Origin: Chlamydomonas reinhardtii | Lineage: Eukaryota; Chlorophyta; Chlorophyceae; Chlamydomonadales; Chlamydomonadaceae | Direction of reading: 5' to 3' | Length of the DNA: 64,000 nucleotides | Assembly (NCBI RefSeq): GCF_000002595.2 | Contig: NC_057019.1 | Location: forward strand, 5,130,880 to 5,194,879 | Shown here: one piece after another, positions 1-12,160 of the stretch | How positions within the stretch are numbered: the first letter of the stretch is position 1 | Layout: every line of letters begins with the position of its first letter | The notes under the pieces: model-generated | What the model was told of the DNA's origin: nothing | The model's database searches: none | Seen by the model: the letters and a program-made list of their open reading frames with translations, nothing else | Program-made: the position numbers and the translations under genes

Positions 1-717
1 CGCTGTGGGCCAGCACCGTGTCTGCCATGGACAGCAGCTTGCGCGTCTGCAGCATCACCAGCAGCGGCTCGCGCGCCTGCTCCTGCCCCTGGTCGCCAGA
101 CCCCGCGCCGTCAACACCAACTGCTGTCTCCCCTTCTATTGCTGTCTTGTTGCGGCCTCCTGCTGCCGCTGCGGCTGATGCCGCTGCTGCGAGGTGCGGG
201 TACTTGGTCCCGGTATCGTAGCGACCGCGTGTGCGGAAGTGGGTGCGGCTGATGTGTTTGGCAAGGGTGGCGGCCCAGGGCTCGCGCTGCGCCATGCGGG
301 CATCCACTGCCTCGCGGTCGCGCATCTCCTTGCTGCGCAGCCGGTTGTGGGTGCGCCGCACCAGGTGGCTCAGAGCGACACCTTGCTCCACGCGCGGCGG
401 GGGCACCGGCTTGTCTAGGAACTCACGCACCGCCATCTGTGGGATTCAGACAGGGATGGCGGGTGGGGTTGGGAGCAGTGGGGAGCAGCGGGGCTGTGTG
501 GTGGTGAGGAGTATACATGACTGGGACGGGTGTCGAGTCGCACCTGGAAGTTCTCCTGCTCCAGCCGCGTTACCACAGCTGTGCTCACCAGGCCCTTCAA
601 GGCGGGGCCGCCGGTGCGGGCGATGGGGTTTGCCCGACGCAGCGACTCTATCATCTTTGGCTTCAGCTTGACATCTGCCACGCTTTGAAAGCTCATATCG
701 CTCCCTGCTTCGCTCAT
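1..717 (-). CDS. Hypothetical protein, 5' part only (runs off the window)
   Basis: I do not recognise this gene. It reads leftwards from an ATG at 717. Exon 1 is 717-544 and exon 2 is 437 to the window edge at 1. The intron has GT at 543 and AG at 438, and the frame is continuous across the join (…RLEQENFQ then MAVREFLDKP…). The visible part is about 200 residues: a charged N-terminus, a basic segment (LVRRTHNRLRSKEMRDRE), an Ala-rich stretch, then helical sequence. No membrane segment or catalytic motif is visible. The open frame extends upstream of 717 without another ATG, so that is the best start. The gene is partial because it continues beyond the left edge. Confidence 0.6.
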
Positions 718-1196
718 TCGGCCAAGGACATGCTCAGCTGTCAAGTTTGCTGCATCTCTTGTAATCGCCAAAGGAAAGTTTCATGGGCAACAAAGTCTCA
801 AGCGGTTCGAAAGGCTCTGTTGATGAGCATGGCGACTACGGCCCATAACTTGTAAATTCCAGCTTGGAACTGGAGTTGAGGAGGTTGACGAGATATGATA
901 GCATTCCTTGAAAATATCATACTAACACCATAGTGGTTGCTGCAAAACATAATGCGGGGCATATCACTGATTGCGGGCGGTGGGGCTTACTTTGGTGGGC
1001 GACCAGGCTTCAACCGCATCCGTAAGACGAGGAGAAATGACATTCGGCGTTCAGCAAGCTCAGCGACCGCGCCCGGTGGCCAGCCAAGCTACTGGCAGAA
1101 AGTCGCGGTGAGCGGACCTGCACACGCCTCGAACCGCGATGGCTGCACTCCCGGCGGCCTGCTGCCCCCGGGCTTCCCCGCCCCCAACTTATCAAC
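718..1196. other. Intergenic, divergent promoter region
   Basis: This gap lies between two divergent starts (717 leftwards, 1197 rightwards), so it should hold both promoters and 5' UTRs. I see no convincing TATA box and no coding signal. Confidence 0.4.
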
Positions 1197-2317
1197 ATGC
1201 CTCTATTTGCTAACCTCGCTGCTGGTCGCCAGGGCTGGGAGGCGCCTCTAAAGGCAGCCGTGACGTCGGGCACGTTGTCGGGGCTCGGCGACCTGTTGGC
1301 ACAGGGCCTGCTAAGCCAGACCGCCGCGCGCGAGGGCAAGCCCGCTCCCGCCTACGACCCGCTGCGCACGCTGCGCATGTTCGGCTACGGCTTCACGTGG
1401 TACGGTCCCTGCCAGTACTACTGGTACAACCTGCTTGACTTCCTGATGCCGGTGAAGACCACCGCCACCTTCCTGGGCAAGGTGCGGCGGACAGGGGGGG
1501 GAGGGTCTGCGGCGTAGCGGCAGGGCGTGACGGTAGGGGAGCGTGGCGATAGGCTGTGGGCAAATTTGAAGACTGGGGTGGTACAGGAGGTGGAGAGGAG
1601 CGTGTGGAGGCCGCCGAGAGGGGGAAGCCGAGGACCGCGCGTGGTGAGACGCTGCAGTTACGGTAGCTGTGAGAGGCCCTGGTGGCGCCGGTGCAGCTCC
1701 CGATGTGGGTCGGCCCCCAGCTCCATGTGCGCGGTCCTGCGAAATGCAGTAATGCCTCACACCCCCACTTCCTTAACTAATCATGAATGTAACCCCCAAC
1801 CTCACCACCCAGTCTCATAAATCCTCCTCCTCGTCGCCGCGCAGGTGGCAGCCAACCAGCTCATCCTGGCGCCCATCACGCTCACGTCTGTGTTCGGCTT
1901 CAACCTGGCGCTGACGGGCAAGGCGGACCTCATCGGGGACAAAATCCGCAACGACCTCTGGCCGACCATGCAGAACGGTGGGGACCAGGGAGGCTGTGGG
2001 CTCGGGAGCTGGGTTGGGCGGCAGGTGCTCATGGGACTGGCAGTGAACTGATGCAGGCGGGACGTGGCGGTGGATACCCTGACGTGGTCCGGTGTTACTC
2101 ACCTCTGCCTGCAGGCTGGAAGTTCTGGATCCCTGCGGCTTCCATAAACTTTTATGCCGTACCGCTCAAGTACCAGGTTCTGTACATGTCCGCGTGCGGC
2201 GTGCTGTGGACCGCATACCTGTCCTACGCGAGCAACATGCCGCAGGCGGCGCCTGCACCGGTAGCGGCTGAGGCAGCGCCCGCCAAGTCGTGCTGTAGCG
2301 GGAAGAAGGCCAAGTGA
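1197..2317 (+). CDS. Mpv17/PMP22 family membrane protein
   Basis: Three exons (1197-1481, 1845-1977, 2115-2317) give 206 residues, normal for the family. All joins are GT-AG and in frame. The family signature is clear: an N-terminal LKAAVTSGTLSGLGDLLAQ segment, RTLRMFGYGFTWYGPCQYYWY, and the C-terminal W-x-F-W-I-P…INFYAVPLKYQ…VLWTAYLSY block. Four hydrophobic segments are expected from the pattern. Mpv17/PMP22 proteins sit in peroxisomal, mitochondrial or plastid membranes, and some form channels; the substrate here is unknown. The tail is Ala/Pro-rich and ends in a Cys-Cys, Lys-rich cluster (KSCCSGKKAK). ATG 1197 fits the family N-terminus. Confidence 0.88.
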
Positions 2318-3381
2318 GAAGCCAAGAGATGGCAGATGCAATAGCAGGGAGGGTGCAGCGTGTCGGGGTTCGCGCAGCGTTGTTGGCTTAGTAGGGGAGC
2401 GCAACCGATAATTGGCCACTACACCTCAACATTTGACTTATATGGCTAAGGCGCCGGTGCGGCTGTGGAGCCACTGTGGGGCCAGCATGCATATTCGTGA
2501 CCAAGTGAGCAATGAGTCAGACTTCGCCCAGACGGTGGCTTTGACACGCATGGACGTGCGTAGTGTGCGGCTTGACTCTGTGTCAGAGGAGGGAAGTACT
2601 TGTGAGCTTATCAGGGAGGCTGCACTCTATGGCGATGAATAATGGATGAACAAGCGGGGCTGGTGGCGCTGTCAAGTGGCGCTGTCGAATGGCACGGGGT
2701 GCAATTCGCTCGGCCGGATTGGCATGCATGGACGCGGGCCTGAATCGGAGGCATATGCTTGATGGTCGCGTCAGCATTTTATTTAGCAGGGCCCTATATT
2801 GCAAAGACCCATTAGGTCGCATATCAGTTGTCACAGACACGTCGCTCAGTTGCCGCTGCATACCGCCTCAGTGAACAGGCTTTCTAGCAGTTTGCAGCTA
2901 CCACTCTTCATATCACATACAGCTACAGAGTTGCGGCATAACGCAGTCACGAAAACAGGAAAGCGCGTCGGAATTGTCGACTTGCGATAGCGGTTCGTAG
3001 CTCGGGAAGCAAATCGCCGATATGACGCAAGGTGGGTATCTTGCAGTGAGCTCTTGGGAGCGACCGGGCGCAATCGCGAGTGGACCTATAGTCGCGCACG
3101 CTCATTTTATGTCTATGCGACGTAGGGTCCAACGGGGCCGTCACCAATGTGCGCGCTGACGCTTCAACACAATCGGCTGATGACGGGGGCGGAAAGAAAA
3201 CCGAGTCCGGTCGGCTTCCAGCGGTCGTGGTGTACCATGTGGGTGCGGGCTGGTGCAGGCGCACGCCGCAGGCTGGCTACCCTGCGGCTGGACCAGAGGC
3301 AACAAAAGGGCAGCCGTGACGGCGGCAGCGGTGGCTTTCATGACTCGCAGTGCTTGCTTATGACGTGCCTGAGGCAGAAGC
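2318..3381. other. Intergenic region, 3' UTR and possible 5' exon
   Basis: This should hold the 3' UTR of the Mpv17-like gene and the promoter of the TLC gene. A possible alternative first exon of the TLC gene begins at ATG 3147. It could be spliced at a GTGCGG donor near 3243 to an acceptor at 3470. I see no other coding signal. Confidence 0.3.
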
Positions 3382-4804
3382 ATGCGGGTGCGTGCCGCTG
3401 CGTTCTTTCCGGCCCGCTACCTGCTGACCCTCTCGGCCTCCCCGGTTGTCTGCTGCGCCCCACCCCAGGACATCTTCAACCTGGCATTCATTTTCTGGCT
3501 CAACATCGCAAACTTCCTCTTCCTGCACACGGGGCGGCACTTCTACTTATTCTTCTACTCGACAATGGTGTACTTCGTGGCAGACCTGGTGAGCCCTGGT
3601 GTGTCGCAAGGGCCAGCAGCGAGGCCACCTGCCTACAACTGAGTCCCATGCTTCAGCATGGCGCGGGTAGAGCTTATTGACCTTTCATGCGGTTTCTGCT
3701 GCACGAGTTGGAGTCGTTCGCGCGGTCGAGTGCACAAGGCCTGCCATTCTAACGCGCATGCACTTCTTCCGCGTCCCCGCCAACGCAGCTGTACGTGGCG
3801 ATCGTGCCGCGGTCCGTCAAGTCGCCCATGGTCATCCTCATCCACCACGTCATCACAGGTGTGTGTCTCGCGCATGTCGTACGGCGAATTATGTTCAGGC
3901 CGACATGGCCGCGCGTTCGTTGGTACGATCCTACATGAAGCCATGAACGAGAGAGCGCAAGCATGCGACCCGTCCTCCTTAGCAGCGCAGGTTGCAGGCA
4001 GATACACCACAAGCCCTCGACCCAAATCTACTATCAACATATGGGTTTGCACCTGTACTTTCTCTTCGCAGCGCTCTACCTGCTGATCCCCTACCACTAT
4101 CCCAACTACGGTTGGTGCATGTAAGTGTGTGTACCGTACTGTCTGTGGGTCGCGGCCACACGTGCAGCCGCAACTGCCTGCAAACTTGCAATTGCTTTGC
4201 ATCTGCTAATAAATCCGTGCCGTGCCGTTTGTGTTGAACCCCCGTCCTTGCCTCTGTATGTCCGCGCTCAGGTCGTACTGTATGTTGGTGGAGATCAACA
4301 CGTGGCTGCTCATAGCCAAGCGCACCATCCGCATGCCTGTGGTGACCAAGCTCCTGGAGGCGGGCTTCTACATCAGCTGGGTGCTGCTGCGGAATATCTT
4401 TTACCCGTGAGTTCCCCTCTCACGAGCCGTGTTGATGACATGCGGGTTGGCGGAATGGCGGAGTCCCTTGCTTTCTATGATGTGGGTTGGCGTGGCAGTG
4501 ATGGAGCGGCGTTCGGGCGACATCGGACTTGCGGGGCAGGGCCTGTGGGAGCGCGCCCGCACTGGGGCGCCCGCCTGCCCACAGCACCGATGTTGTCTGC
4601 GACAACACTAGCCCTGCACTGGTTCCATTACGCAGGTACCTGATCTTTGTGTTCTACCGGTTGTGGCAGAACGAGACGCGCATCAGCGGGACGCCGTGGA
4701 ACGCCATCGGCATCACACCCATCTTCCAAGTGGCGCTCACCGGGCTGAACTACTACTGGACGCTGAGCCTTGTGATGAAGCCGTCCAAGAAGAAACAGCT
4801 TTGA
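3382..4804 (+). CDS. TLC-domain (TRAM/LAG1/CLN8) multipass membrane protein
   Basis: Five exons: 3382-3588, 3789-3858, 4072-4120, 4272-4406 and 4636-4804. All phases agree and give about 209 residues. TLC hallmarks are visible: several aromatic-rich membrane helices (FNLAFIFWLNIANFLFL, FYSTMVYFVADLLY), the HH pair in VILIHHVIT, the E-x-N-T motif in MLVEINTWLL, and a lysine-rich ER-type tail (KPSKKKQL). The family includes ceramide synthases and TLCD lipid-sensing or remodelling proteins of the ER and plasma membrane. The ceramide-synthase Lag1 motif is not evident, so a TLCD-like role is likelier. The start is uncertain. ATG 3382 opens the frame directly, but a CAG at 3468-3470 could be an acceptor joining an upstream first exon. 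The call is firm; the N-terminus is not. Confidence 0.8.
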
Positions 4805-5194
4805 GGAGGGAAGGACTGCCGTGGAGGGCTTGATGGGGCTTTGGATGTTAAGCCTGCACTGTTGAGGGGGTCGAATGCAAGGATGGATTCAAGGGCCGCT
4901 GCACAAAACCGGCACTCATGCCGCGCGTTGTCACGCGTCAACGCTTGTTCTGATAGCAAACATTGCTTTTTATATTACATATAATGTTCGGGAACATGCC
5001 ACATGAAAACTTGAACTGAAGCTGCGTGACTTGACGGAAGACTGGTCAATGAGGTCCTGCGACAGTTTATCGGTCAATTGTGTATTGCCATTATACTAAA
5101 CGTAGCATACAAGTGCAAATCTGGTTTCGGGAGCGATTTCCATACTCGCTGCAACAGCACTCTACACGGTTGCTTTGGCAATCTGCAGCATGAA
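4805..5194. other. Intergenic region
   Basis: Between the TLC gene stop and the kinase start. It is locally AT-rich (around 4965-5000 and 5085-5105). Nothing coding is seen. Confidence 0.3.
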
Positions 5195-8100
5195 ATGACA
5201 GCCGGGACCGTGGTGGAGATGAGCAACCTAAAGAATGGCGCAGACAGGTGCGTGGCAAGGCGTGCAACGGATGTGGAAAGCCCTTGCGCTGCTTCCCGAA
5301 CTGGAGGCCAGTCAGCTCAGTTGAACTGCAATAAATAAGTATCATACATCGCGTCACGGTTCCACGACAGGGATGCAGCGGTCCAGGAGCGAATTGACGC
5401 AGCTGCGCGCCTGAACGCGCTCCTGTGCGCCGAGGTAGAGCGGCACATCTCCACGCTAGACCGGACGGAACATGAGCGGGATGCATGGGCAGCGCATGCC
5501 AAGGGCCTTGCGCAGAAGCTGGTTCAGGCGCGCAAGGATATCGCTCGCCTCGAGCGCGCGCTTGCTGTCGCTGGGACCCCAGCGCCACCGGCCTCCAACG
5601 CGGCGACGGAAAACGCAGACGAGGACGCCCGCCAGGTCGCGGAGCTTTTGCAGCTAGAGGCGACGGCGGTGGCGCTGGCGGGGCCAGGGCCGGCCGGCGG
5701 CAGCAAGGCCGCGGAGCGGCGAGCCGCAGCGGCCGCGTTGTATCCGGCCTCAGTTCTCTCGGCGACGGCGGAGACGCGGACGGCAATGGCCGCCGAGGCG
5801 GCGGCCGCGGCCGTGGCAGGGTCCGACGGCAGTGCCTTCGCCTCTTCGGCGCCAGCGGCGACGACAGCCGGGTCCGCGACGGCAGGCGAGGGCGCGGGGC
5901 CGGTGCCGGAGCAGGTGCCCATCAGCCCAACCCCCAACCAGCAGCGGGTGCTGGAGGCGCTGGTACGGCGAGGCCAGGCCATGGGATGGATCATTGACCA
6001 GAGCGAGGTGAGGAGCTGGGATGAAGGGCTGGCGGGCTGGAGGGAGAGGCGCAAGTGGGGGAGGGCGTGCGGCGTGGTTGGGGGTCGGTAGAACGCGGGT
6101 CGCGCCGGTGCAGCCGGGAGCGGAGGGACGGCGAGAGGTAGCGGCAGCGGGGCGGGGCCTGGCAGCTGAAGGGTAGCCGGATGGCGCATGGGGTACGGTG
6201 CTATGCGTACACTCTAGCGTAGAATTGGGACGCCGTCTTCTACGTCCTGTACGTTACCACCACGTGGGCTGCGCCCCGCTTCTGGGCCATGTTACCCTGT
6301 AGGTGGCGCTGGGGCCGGTGCTGGGCGAGGGCGAGTTCGGAGTGACTTACCTGGGCACGTGGCGGCACGCCAGTGTGGCGGTGAAGATTGTGCGGCTGCG
6401 GCACGCCGCCGAGCTCACCAGCTTCCTGCGCGAGGTCCGTGCAGGGTTGGAGGACTGTGGGAAAAGAGCGGGTGGTAGGCTGGAGAGAGGGTGGGCTGAA
6501 GGATGGAGACATGGTGGAGTGGGGGATGGGGATGGGGGAAGGCAGAAGGGGATGGGGGGGTTAGAGCTTTGAACGAGGCATACAGGAGGGGCCGTGTAGC
6601 AAGGGAGTTGGAGCTGGCCGGAAGGCGTGCTCGGGTCATCGGCGCGGGACATCGGCCAACGTGCCAACGTGCCACCACCACACCACCCTGCAATTGTCAG
6701 CTTCGCACCACGCCTCTTCTCTACCCAGGTTGAGACCATGTCGTACATCCGGCACCCCAACGTGGTCCCCTTCTTGGGCGCCTGCCTGTCGGGCACGGAC
6801 AAGCTGAGCCTGGTGACCGAGTATATGACGGTGAGGGGCGGTGGGGAGCAGGGCTGTGAGGAGCGGTGAGGGGCGGGCTGTGGGGCTGTTTGGCATGGAC
6901 GAGTAGCGAGGCCGCTGAGGACCGAGCACTATGTTAGAAAGCCAAATGTGAGCAAACACGCAGGACTGCGCATGCGATGCGCGCCGGGCACATGCGTGTT
7001 TGTTGGATGGGCGCGCTTGCGTAGGCCAGCGCTGGTCCGTCGGGTAGCGCGCCTGCTCCCGTAAGCCTCCTAGCCCTCGAAGCCCTGCGTCTGTTGCGCC
7101 GGCGGCTGTGCGTGCAGGGCGGCACTCTGGCTGACTGGCTGCACCCGGGCGGCATGCCGGCGCCAGGCTCCTCCAGCGGCACCCTCACGCAGCCGGTGCG
7201 GCCGCTGCTGGAGCGGCTCAAAATGGCGCACCAGGTCAGGAGGCGGGGGGCAGGGGTCGGGATGGCATGTGGGCCGGCAGGATTTGGCGGTAGTATTGCC
7301 AACATGAGCTATGAGTGCCGCAAGCGTAGACCCGAGGTTCATCGTTCGGTGTACCAAGCCCGCGACTCTCAATTTAAGGGGTGGTACTGACCGCGGCGCC
7401 AACTTGCCATGCTGCGCCGACACCTCGCCGCAGGTGGCTCTGGGCATGTGCCCGCTGGAGGCCTGCCGGCCGTCCATACTGCACCGCGACCTCAAAGCCG
7501 CCAACGTCTACCTAGACAACAAGGTGGGGGGCGGGGGGCTTTGCGCGTGTGTGGGTGTGGGTTTGTGTGTGTGCGTGTGCGTGCCGGATCAGACAGAACG
7601 TGTTAACGCGAAGGGTGTTGCAGGCGCACTTGTCATTTACCGTGTCGCGCGCACACCAGCCAAAACCAGCTAACGTGGGGCCTGCGCTGTGGGACGTGTG
7701 TTGCGGCCTGCTGCTGCCGCCTCACAGGGCGTGGCACGGGTGGGTGACTTCGGCCTGAGCCGGCGGCTGTTGGAGGAGGCACGCGCCTCACTCACGGGCG
7801 AGACCGGCACCTACCTGTACATGGCGCCCGAGGTGATGAGGTGAGGCGGGGAGGGGAGGAGAGGGGAGGGGAGGAGAGGTAAGCAGGGTGTGGTGCTTGG
7901 CTCAAAGCGGGTATGTATGCGACCGTTCACAACAGCTCAAGGGGGGAGGGGTGGAAGGCTGCAGGCATGTGCGTGCTGACAAGCTCGTGTCCCTTAACCT
8001 ATTGTGCTTCGGTGCGGAGACTGCGGACGTGCGTAGTCCGGATGTTCTCTGATGCACGGCTCTCACACAGCACTCACACGGGCACCCGTACGGCACGTGA

Positions 8101-9488
8101 CAGGCACGAGGTGTACGACAGCAAGGCGGACGTATGGAGCTGGGGTGTGCTGCTGAGCGAGTGTATCACGTGCGCCATGCCGTACGGCCACACGTTCATG
8201 ACGCCCGTGCAGGTGCGATGTGCGCGGATGACTGTACGGTAGAAGCGCGACCTAAGGGCGTCTGATAATGCGGATTTGTAGCGCACTTGCAAACTTGTCA
8301 GCAGCCCGAATCGCCGTGTCCAGATGCAAGGCGCTACCCCTTGCCTTGGCTCGTGGATTTGTGCAGCTAGCGTGCAAATACAACACACCGACGCCCACGT
8401 CCCCACGCGCTATCGCCGTCGCCACAGGTGGCCATGGCTGTGAGCGAGGAGTCGCTAGCGCCCGAGGTGCCGGCCAGCCTCAACGAGGAAATAAAGGTGG
8501 GGGTGGGGGCCTGGCGCTTGGATGGGTCGGGCAGCTGACGGGTGGTTTTACCAAGGTAGGCAGAGGCGCGGGGCGGGGCCGGTGGCGTTGCGGTGAGCTG
8601 CAAGCTGTGGGCGAGTACTCAGCGTGCTTATCCCTTCCTTGCCTCGCACCCGAATACCCGCAACCCGCACATCTGCGCGCACACACACGCTCACCAATGT
8701 TTTCCTTGTGCTCTTTAACACACGCACACCACATACGGTACGCTGTCAGATCCTTTGCTTGCGCTCCCAGAGTTGCACGCACACACGCGCATGATCTGTA
8801 TCCCCATGCCGTGTATGTCTGCGCAGCTGGTGCTGCGGCTGGCCTGCCAGTTTGAGCCCGACCTACGCCCGGACTTCGCCGCGCTTGCGGACATGCTGGG
8901 GGGAGCCATTCGGCACATGGAGGCGCAGCAGGTATGCGACAGGAGGCGGGGGAGGTTGTAAATTCCAGGGAGGAGAGGGAGGGAGGGAACAAGGAGCAAG
9001 GGGAGGGGGACAGGAGGGAGTGGGGCAAATGAGGAGGGTGCTTTCACCATACCCTGTGGGTGGCACCGTGGGAACGGAGGAGACTCGGGGAGATGGGCGG
9101 GCGGGCGGGTACGTGAAGTTGGTTCCGCGGTGGTGGCGCGCATCAGCATTCCGCGCCGGCCCCGACCCACCCAACGCCACGCCCGCACCCATGCCTGCGC
9201 CCATTTCCTTTCCCGCAGTCGCCTCGGCCCACGCTGCTGGCCTCTCTGCAGTCCAACCTGCTAGGCGGCTGGAGTGCGGCGTGGGGCTGGGGCACCGCCT
9301 ACCCGAGGGTGCACGGCGGCAAGGCGGGTGTGGGGGCGGCGGGGGCAGGTATCAAGCCCTCGGCGCACAAGCGCGGCGGCGTGCGCATGCCGGGCGCGAC
9401 CGAGGTGCTGGCGGAGCATGGGAAGGTGCAGGGGCAGGTGGCAGGCGCGGGTGAGGGCGGCAGGGGGCAAGAGCGGGGGCCGTCGTAA
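5195..9488 (+). CDS. TKL/Raf-MLK-like protein kinase with coiled-coil N-terminus
   Basis: Eleven exons: 5195-5247, 5371-6007, 6303-6434, 6729-6830, 7118-7234, 7434-7523, 7728-7840, 8104-8212, 8428-8496, 8827-8931 and 9219-9488. They encode about 598 residues with every phase consistent. Residues 1-230 form a charged helical, probably coiled-coil, region (about 20-85) followed by Ala-rich linker. The kinase domain then has the glycine loop LGEGEFG, the VAVKIV lysine, a hydrophobic hinge LVTEYM, HRDLKAANVYLDNK, DFGLSRRL, APEVM and the DVWSWGVLLSE helix. All catalytic residues are intact. Sequence style (LGTWRHASVAVK, IRHPNVVPFLGAC, QFEPDLRPDF) is TKL. The last 90 residues are low complexity. 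The start ATG 5195 is supported because its exon joins exon 2 exactly in frame, while exon 2 has no ATG of its own before the kinase domain. The substrate is unknown. Confidence 0.88.
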
Positions 9489-10951
9489 TGGTAGTAGCAG
9501 GGGTGTAAAGCAGGGGGAAGGGGCAGGTGTGGGTGCGGGGTGCAAGGGTGGGGGCCAGGCGGGCAACATGCCGCAATGTCCGCGGTTTGCGCATGTGAAC
9601 GTGCATCAGGGGGTCTTGCCTGATGTTGTGCGGCTTGGCAAGGGGTGGCGGCTGTTGCGGTTGTGGCGGCGGAAGCGGCATGCTTGCACGAGTGCATATG
9701 GGGATACTGACATGAAAGTGTGATGCTACCAGGAGAGACGAGGAGCCCTTGCGGCTCGGTCAGTCCTGTCACGGGTTCAGGAATGCACACTTCCAACCTT
9801 ATAACACAGCATCTTACGGCATTCCCGTTGTTCCCTCGCTCCGAACGACAATGGATGTCCTGTGGGCTGTGGCGCGTGGATAGGGCGGACACGGGCTCTC
9901 TTGAATCCTGTACAGATTGGGTGAGGACGCAACGTCTGGTGCCGTTGAGAACATGAGCTAGGGCTGCGGCTGCTGAGGGCGGCTGTAGGTATGTACGGCG
10001 CTAAGGATGTGGTGTGAACGGCTACGAGCGAGCCTACAACAGCGCGGGGGGGGGAGGTGATGGCAAAAGTAGTGGTCACTGGGCTTGAATTCTGTAGGGA
10101 AGCCCTTGGCTTACTTTTAGCCCGAACTGTTTACATTTCGTCAACCTGGACCCGGGCAAAATAGATTACGGTAACATTCGGACGTGACAAGTGTTCCCCG
10201 GTCACGGGAAAAGGGGCTGAGCCCCTCCACAGTCTGAGGCCGAACAACCTCATCGCCCGGACATAGCCCGATAGCCGGGGTCGGTTTCCACAGGCACATA
10301 GCCAAAGGTGCCCAGCAATCGCGATGCCACAGCAGAGCCAACCGCAGCCAGACGCAGCACAGTTGTCAACAGCCGCACTGCTTGTCATGCCGCTACGCAT
10401 GCCTTGCCAGCCCCACCGCGGACCGCTACGTAGACACCGCCAGCCGGCTCCTCGGCCTGCAACAGGGTCATCCGCGCAGCACAGTCTCCATCGGGTAGCT
10501 CAAGCCTTCTCATGGCTGATTGCAACCCAGCCCAAGCGAGCAGAAACTGTTTTGACGAAGCATGCCACCATGTGCATCTTCTGCTAATGCCTCTGTGCCC
10601 AGTCCTGCTACAGCTGTCCAGCCACCGTGCCCTGACTCATTCCGCCACCACTGCCACCCACGGCCTCATCACCACGCACGATCGCGGCTTCTGTCTTCCA
10701 GCAGCCGCGCCTCGTCCGGCTGTGCCGGCTGCTCCTGCAGACGGCACCTCCCCCACTCTCAGCACCTCCACGTGCACCTTCGCCGCCGCCAGCGCCGCCA
10801 GCCAGGCGTGTTCGTTCCTGCTCTACAGCGAGGCAGGGGTGAGGCAGGGGTGAGGCAAGGGTGAGGCAGCAGCAGGGGTGTACGTAGTACGGTAATCCCC
10901 TGTAATTTAGCGCGTGTTAGCATGCAGCTGTCGTTACCCCTACCTTACGAC
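9489..10951. other. Intergenic region, about 1.4 kb
   Basis: A TGTAA, the usual poly(A) signal of this algal group, lies at 9504-9508 just after the kinase stop. Around 10836-10870 there is a short tandem repeat of a GGGGTGAGGCA-like unit. Open frames near 10324-10864 are Pro/His/Arg-rich and look random. No gene is supported. Confidence 0.35.
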
Positions 10952-11682
10952 TTATGGCGCCTCGTTCAGGAGCTTCACGAGCTCCTCCATGTTCTCGATG
11001 AGGCTGCACTGCCAGCCGAGCTTGTCACGCAGCAGGCGAACAGCACCCGCCTCCTTCAGCTTCTTCGCCGAGTTGATGAGAACCTCGTCCAGCGCTTTGT
11101 GCTGGTCATCTGCATGAAGAATACAGATACGGGTTTCGTCGGTGCAACGAATCAGGGCTACGCGCGCGCGACGGAGGGGGCCGTTAGCGACATGCTCTTT
11201 CCCTGCTGACCGTTCAGCGTGTAGTTCTTGTCCGCAAACTCCGCGAACTCTTCAGGTGAGCAATCCAGCTTGGCCGCCTTGGCAAGATCACCCACAAGCT
11301 GGCTGTTCTCTTTGATGAAACCCTTCATGCCGCTGCTGCAGGTTGACCCGCTCCGAGGCTTGCCAGAAATGACTCTGGCAATGAACGTGCTAGCGAGAGC
11401 GATGACCTCGGGCTTCAGCACGAGCCGCCGAAACGCCTCGTCCTCTGCCGCTCGCTCCTCAAGCATCTTGCTGGTCTGCAGCTGCTGCTCATGCGCGGCC
11501 TTCATACGTTCATCCAGGTCCACTAACTTATGATTGTAACACAGGACACTGAGGAAGCGGACTTCCTTTGAACCGATGGGCACTCCTCTTCGCGTGTCCT
11601 CTTCGCTTAGCTTTGACTTTGCTGCTTTAAGTGCGTCACCCACAGTGGCAGTGCATAGGGGACTATATTGTAAAACTCTCAT
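10952..11682 (-). CDS. Hypothetical small charged helical protein, two exons
   Basis: I do not recognise this gene. Exon A is 11682-11211 and exon B is 11109-10952, joined by a GT-AG intron with matching phase (…KNYTLN then DDQHKALDEV…), ending in TAA. The product is about 209 residues and mostly charged helix, with a probable coiled-coil (DERMKAAHEQQLQTSKMLEE) and a C-terminal LIENMEELVKLLNEAP. The good intron and biased composition argue for a real gene. The 5' end is uncertain. ATG 11682 follows a possible acceptor (CAG ending at 11689), so an upstream exon may exist. A 38-codon open frame just upstream (11783-11668) is in another frame and I could not join it. Confidence 0.5.
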
Positions 11683-12160
11683 TAACTTCTGTGCGCAGCG
11701 CGTGGTGGCCGGGGTAAGCCGCGCGCATCGCGGCGCGCTCGTACAGAGAGTTCGTGTGCATGTGGCGGTTCATGGCGGTCATCTCTAGCGTGCCGTCTAG
11801 CGTGCCGTGTAGTCTGTAACGTGGAATAGCTTAGGCCACGATCCAGCAAGGACGGCGGCACGCGTACGGCATACAGCAGCGGACAGAGTCAGGGGTGGAC
11901 GGAGTGGATGAGGGTGGATGGCAGTTTCCGACGTTAAATCGAGCTATAGCATCGCCATCTTTTATACCGTACACGCCTGACGGCCGATATCCTGGTTCTG
12001 TGCCACTCAGCTTCCTGCCTGGTATCACCACACACAACCCACGACCACATCCTGCGACCCTGCGCACTGTGTGTGATGTCCGTAGGTGCTCCGCCTCCGT
12101 CGCACCCGCGTTGCACCCCACGCATCGCTGCCGTTGCATCTACAACCCTCATCTGTCGCT
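11683..12160. other. Intergenic region with short orphan open frame
   Basis: It separates the small unknown gene from the 3' end of the large reductase. It includes an orphan reading frame beginning at 11783 (MTAMNRHMHTNSLYERAAM…) that I could not place in either gene. Confidence 0.3.

Noticed and set aside
10324-10864. Open frames rich in Pro, His and Arg
   Set aside because: Composition is that of random GC-rich DNA, with no motif and no splice support.
11668-11783. Frame MTAMNRHMHTNSLYERAAM… as the last exon of the large reductase
   Set aside because: An exon at 12205-12161 fits the phase and gives the conserved C-terminus RYVRDVWS, so the reductase ends there.
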